From Bacillota bacterium (GTDB lineage Bacteria; Bacillota; Clostridia; Lachnospirales; Lachnospiraceae), in NCBI GenBank assembly GCA_023391695.1, contig JAEWAK010000028.1, positions 1-64,000 of the forward strand: a DNA stretch of 64,000 nt, read 5' to 3'. Shown here one piece after another: positions 62,372-64,000 of this stretch (positions are counted from its first letter, which is position 1; every line of letters begins with the position of its first letter). The notes beneath the pieces were generated by a model. That model had not been told where the DNA came from. It was given only the letters and a program-made list of their open reading frames with translations, and searched no databases. The position numbers and the translations under genes were made by a program.

Positions 62372-63478
62372 ATGGTTAAACTAATCGCATTTTATTTACC
62401 GCAATTTCATTGTATACCTGAAAATGATAAATGGTGGGGTGAGGGTTTTACGGAATGGGTAAATGTAAAGAAAGCTAAGCCTTTGTTTTGGGGACATTAT
62501 CAGCCAAGAGTTCCATATAAAGAAGATTATTATAATTTATTAGATGACTCTGTTATCGAAAAACAGATGAAAATGGCCAAGAAATATGGTATATCTGGAT
62601 TTTGTTTTTATCATTACTGGTTTGGAGGTAAAAAACTTTTAGAAAAACCAGTAGAACGATTATTAAATAATAAAAAAGCTGATTTACCCTTTTGTCTTTC
62701 CTGGGCAAATGAGGCATGGACTAAAACTTGGCATGGACCTGGTGGTGAAATGGAAGTACTTATTCGCCAGCAATATGGTGAAAAAGCAGAATGGGAAGAG
62801 CATTTTAATTATCTATTACAATTTTTTAAGGATGAAAGGTATATTAAAGTAGATAATAAACCCATGTTCTTAATATACAGAAGTGGGGCCATGCCAAAGT
62901 GCAAAGATATGCTTAGATATTGGAACGATTTGGCTAAAGAAAATGGTTTTGGCGGTATGCATTTTGTTGATATGTTAACTGTTTATGATTACAAAACCAA
63001 TAAAAGTATATTTTCTGCTACAGTAGATTTTGAACCAAGCAAATGGAGGAGAGGGGAAAATGCTCAGAGTAGATTTCTCTTGGAATTAAAAAATCAATTA
63101 TCCAATGTATTTAGTGAAGTTAATATTTTTAATCGATTTTTATGTTATATCATCAATTATGAAAAGATTAATAAAGAAATGCTTAATTCAAAACATAAGA
63201 AAAATGAGTATCGTGGCCTTTTTGTAAATTATGATGATACTCCAAGAAGAGGTAAAAAATCAACTATAACAAAAGGAAGTACTCCTAAAAGGTTTGAATA
63301 CTTTTTAACTAAGAATTTGAGAAAAAGTGTTGAAGAAGGAAATGGTTATTTATTTATAAATGCTTGGAATGAATGGGGTGAGGGTAATTATTTGGAACCT
63401 GATAGAAAAAATGGTTATGCCTATTTACATGCGGTAAAAAGGGCATTACTAAATTATAAATTTAAAGGAGAACAATAA
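62372..63478 (+). CDS. WbsX/GH99-like glycan protein
   Basis: 368 residues. Starts with the family signature IAFYLPQFHCIPENDKWWG and GFTEWVNV, then WANEAWTKTW and INAWNEWGEGNYLEP near the C-terminus, typical of WbsX-type proteins (glycoside hydrolase 99-like) from polysaccharide clusters. May remodel, cleave or transfer sugars on the glycan. Stop overlaps the next ATG by 1 nt (TAATG). Confidence 0.88.
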   Translation: MVKLIAFYLPQFHCIPENDKWWGEGFTEWVNVKKAKPLFWGHYQPRVPYKEDYYNLLDDSVIEKQMKMAKKYGISGFCFYHYWFGGKKLLEKPVERLLNNKKADLPFCLSWANEAWTKTWHGPGGEMEVLIRQQYGEKAEWEEHFNYLLQFFKDERYIKVDNKPMFLIYRSGAMPKCKDMLRYWNDLAKENGFGGMHFVDMLTVYDYKTNKSIFSATVDFEPSKWRRGENAQSRFLLELKNQLSNVFSEVNIFNRFLCYIINYEKINKEMLNSKHKKNEYRGLFVNYDDTPRRGKKSTITKGSTPKRFEYFLTKNLRKSVEEGNGYLFINAWNEWGEGNYLEPDRKNGYAYLHAVKRALLNYKFKGEQ

Positions 63479-63957
63479 TGGTAAAAAAACTTATTAAAAC
63501 ACTTATTATTTTGGCAACAGGAGCAGCTATAGGAAGTAGTATTATTTCCATTCTAAAAAATAAAGTAATCAATAAAGAAACTAAACGAGTTGAAAAATTC
63601 AAAGAATATTACAATTTATTAAATCAGTGGGTTATTGTAAAGCAAGAAAGCAAAACTATAGAAAAATTTTTTAGTGATAGAGATATTCAAACAATAGCGA
63701 TATATGGTATGGGGGAATTAGGAAATAGATTTTATGACGAAATTAAAAATTCGAGCATAAAAGTCGTATATGCCATCGACGAAAATGCAGGAAATACTTA
63801 TTCTGAGCTTAACACAGTAACACTTGATGATGAATTAGAAAAGGTAGATGCGATAATTGTAACAGCTACATTTGCATATGATGATATAGAAAGTAAATTA
63901 AGAAATATGGTTGACTATCAAATTATATCACTTGAAGATGTAATATTTGAATTATAA
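63478..63957 (+). CDS. Membrane-anchored stand-alone Rossmann protein
   Basis: 159 residues: a hydrophobic helix (residues ~6-27, IKTLIILATGAAIGSSIISI), a charged helix, then from ~73 a Rossmann-like domain (IAIYGMGELGNRFYDEI, VYAIDENAGNTY, DAIIVTATFAYDD). It is the same kind of domain that ends the two large HAD proteins upstream. Translationally coupled to the WbsX-type gene. Function unknown; likely a sensing or accessory part of the glycan machinery. Confidence 0.75.
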   Translation: MVKKLIKTLIILATGAAIGSSIISILKNKVINKETKRVEKFKEYYNLLNQWVIVKQESKTIEKFFSDRDIQTIAIYGMGELGNRFYDEIKNSSIKVVYAIDENAGNTYSELNTVTLDDELEKVDAIIVTATFAYDDIESKLRNMVDYQIISLEDVIFEL

Positions 63958-63987
63958 AATTATTTTAACTAATATGGGGTGATTTCA

Positions 63988-64000
63988 ATGAATTTGTTTA
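63988..64000 (+). CDS. Start of a further gene (cut by window end)
   Basis: ATG at 63988 preceded by GGGGTGATT at ribosome-site distance; only MNLF is visible. The first codons hint at a hydrophobic N-terminus, but nothing more can be said. Confidence 0.4.

Noticed and set aside
1..64000. CRISPR arrays, tRNA, rRNA, prophage, toxin-antitoxin or restriction genes
   Set aside because: Looked for on both strands and not seen; repeats present are dispersed palindromes, not regularly spaced arrays.

Overview
The window looks like a chromosome segment from a motile, low-GC Gram-positive anaerobe of the Lachnospiraceae type. This rests on AT-rich DNA with strong AGGAGG ribosome sites, lipoprotein solute-binding proteins, YesM/YesN-type two-component regulators, carbohydrate ABC permeases without their own ATPase, Bacillus/Clostridium-type sigma-28 promoters and a FliW-CsrA flagellar module. 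No rRNA, tRNA, CRISPR array, prophage or intact transposase was seen.

Layout. (1) 1-18.4 kb holds two carbohydrate uptake systems. The first has a membrane AraC-type regulator (minus) divergent from an LplB/YtcP/LplA-type transporter, a Gfo/Idh/MocA oxidoreductase and a sugar-binding-like protein. The second has a histidine kinase, response regulator and cytoplasmic heparinase II/III-type protein (minus) divergent from a solute-binding protein and two UgpA/UgpE-type permeases. Together they suggest import and intracellular breakdown of uronate-containing oligosaccharides. (2) 18.7-19.9 kb: an HPr-like protein without its active-site loop and a small anchored protein. (3) 20.0-28.1 kb: a DeoR-type regulator divergent from deoC, deoD, a BMP-type lipoprotein and a nucleoside ABC transporter, behind an unusually long structured leader. 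(4) 28.4-33.0 kb: a type IIA topoisomerase pair (parE, parC, minus). (5) 33.6-35.8 kb: a PHP phosphoesterase and lysA. (6) 36.4-48.6 kb: late flagellar genes flgM, flgN, two flgK, flgL, fliW, csrA, flaG, fliD, fliS, a FliT-like gene and flagellin. (7) 49.1-64.0 kb: a flagellin glycosylation/glycan island with a Maf glycosyltransferase, a CMP-sialate synthetase-HAD fusion, a NeuB-cupin fusion, a glycerophosphotransferase, a TarI/IspD-like cytidylyltransferase, an extended SDR, two giant HAD proteins, a WbsX-type protein and a small anchored Rossmann protein.

How parts work together. Sigma-28-type promoters precede flgM, flaG and flagellin, and similar ones precede two glycan genes (neuB-like and glycerophosphotransferase). 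This suggests the glycan genes belong to the flagellar regulon. FliW, CsrA and a GGA-loop hairpin plus the Shine-Dalgarno in the flagellin leader recreate the Bacillus-type feedback loop.

Most unusual non-coding content. (a) A three-copy structured element (two copies in the deoC leader, one abutting the flgL start codon) with base changes that preserve pairing. (b) A cloverleaf-plus-hairpin repeat of about 150 nt with compensatory changes: three copies and one fragment, two of them flanking parE in opposite orientation. (c) Two 166-bp palindromic MITE-like elements. (d) A permease gene whose Shine-Dalgarno is separated from ATG by a hairpin that would restore normal spacing.
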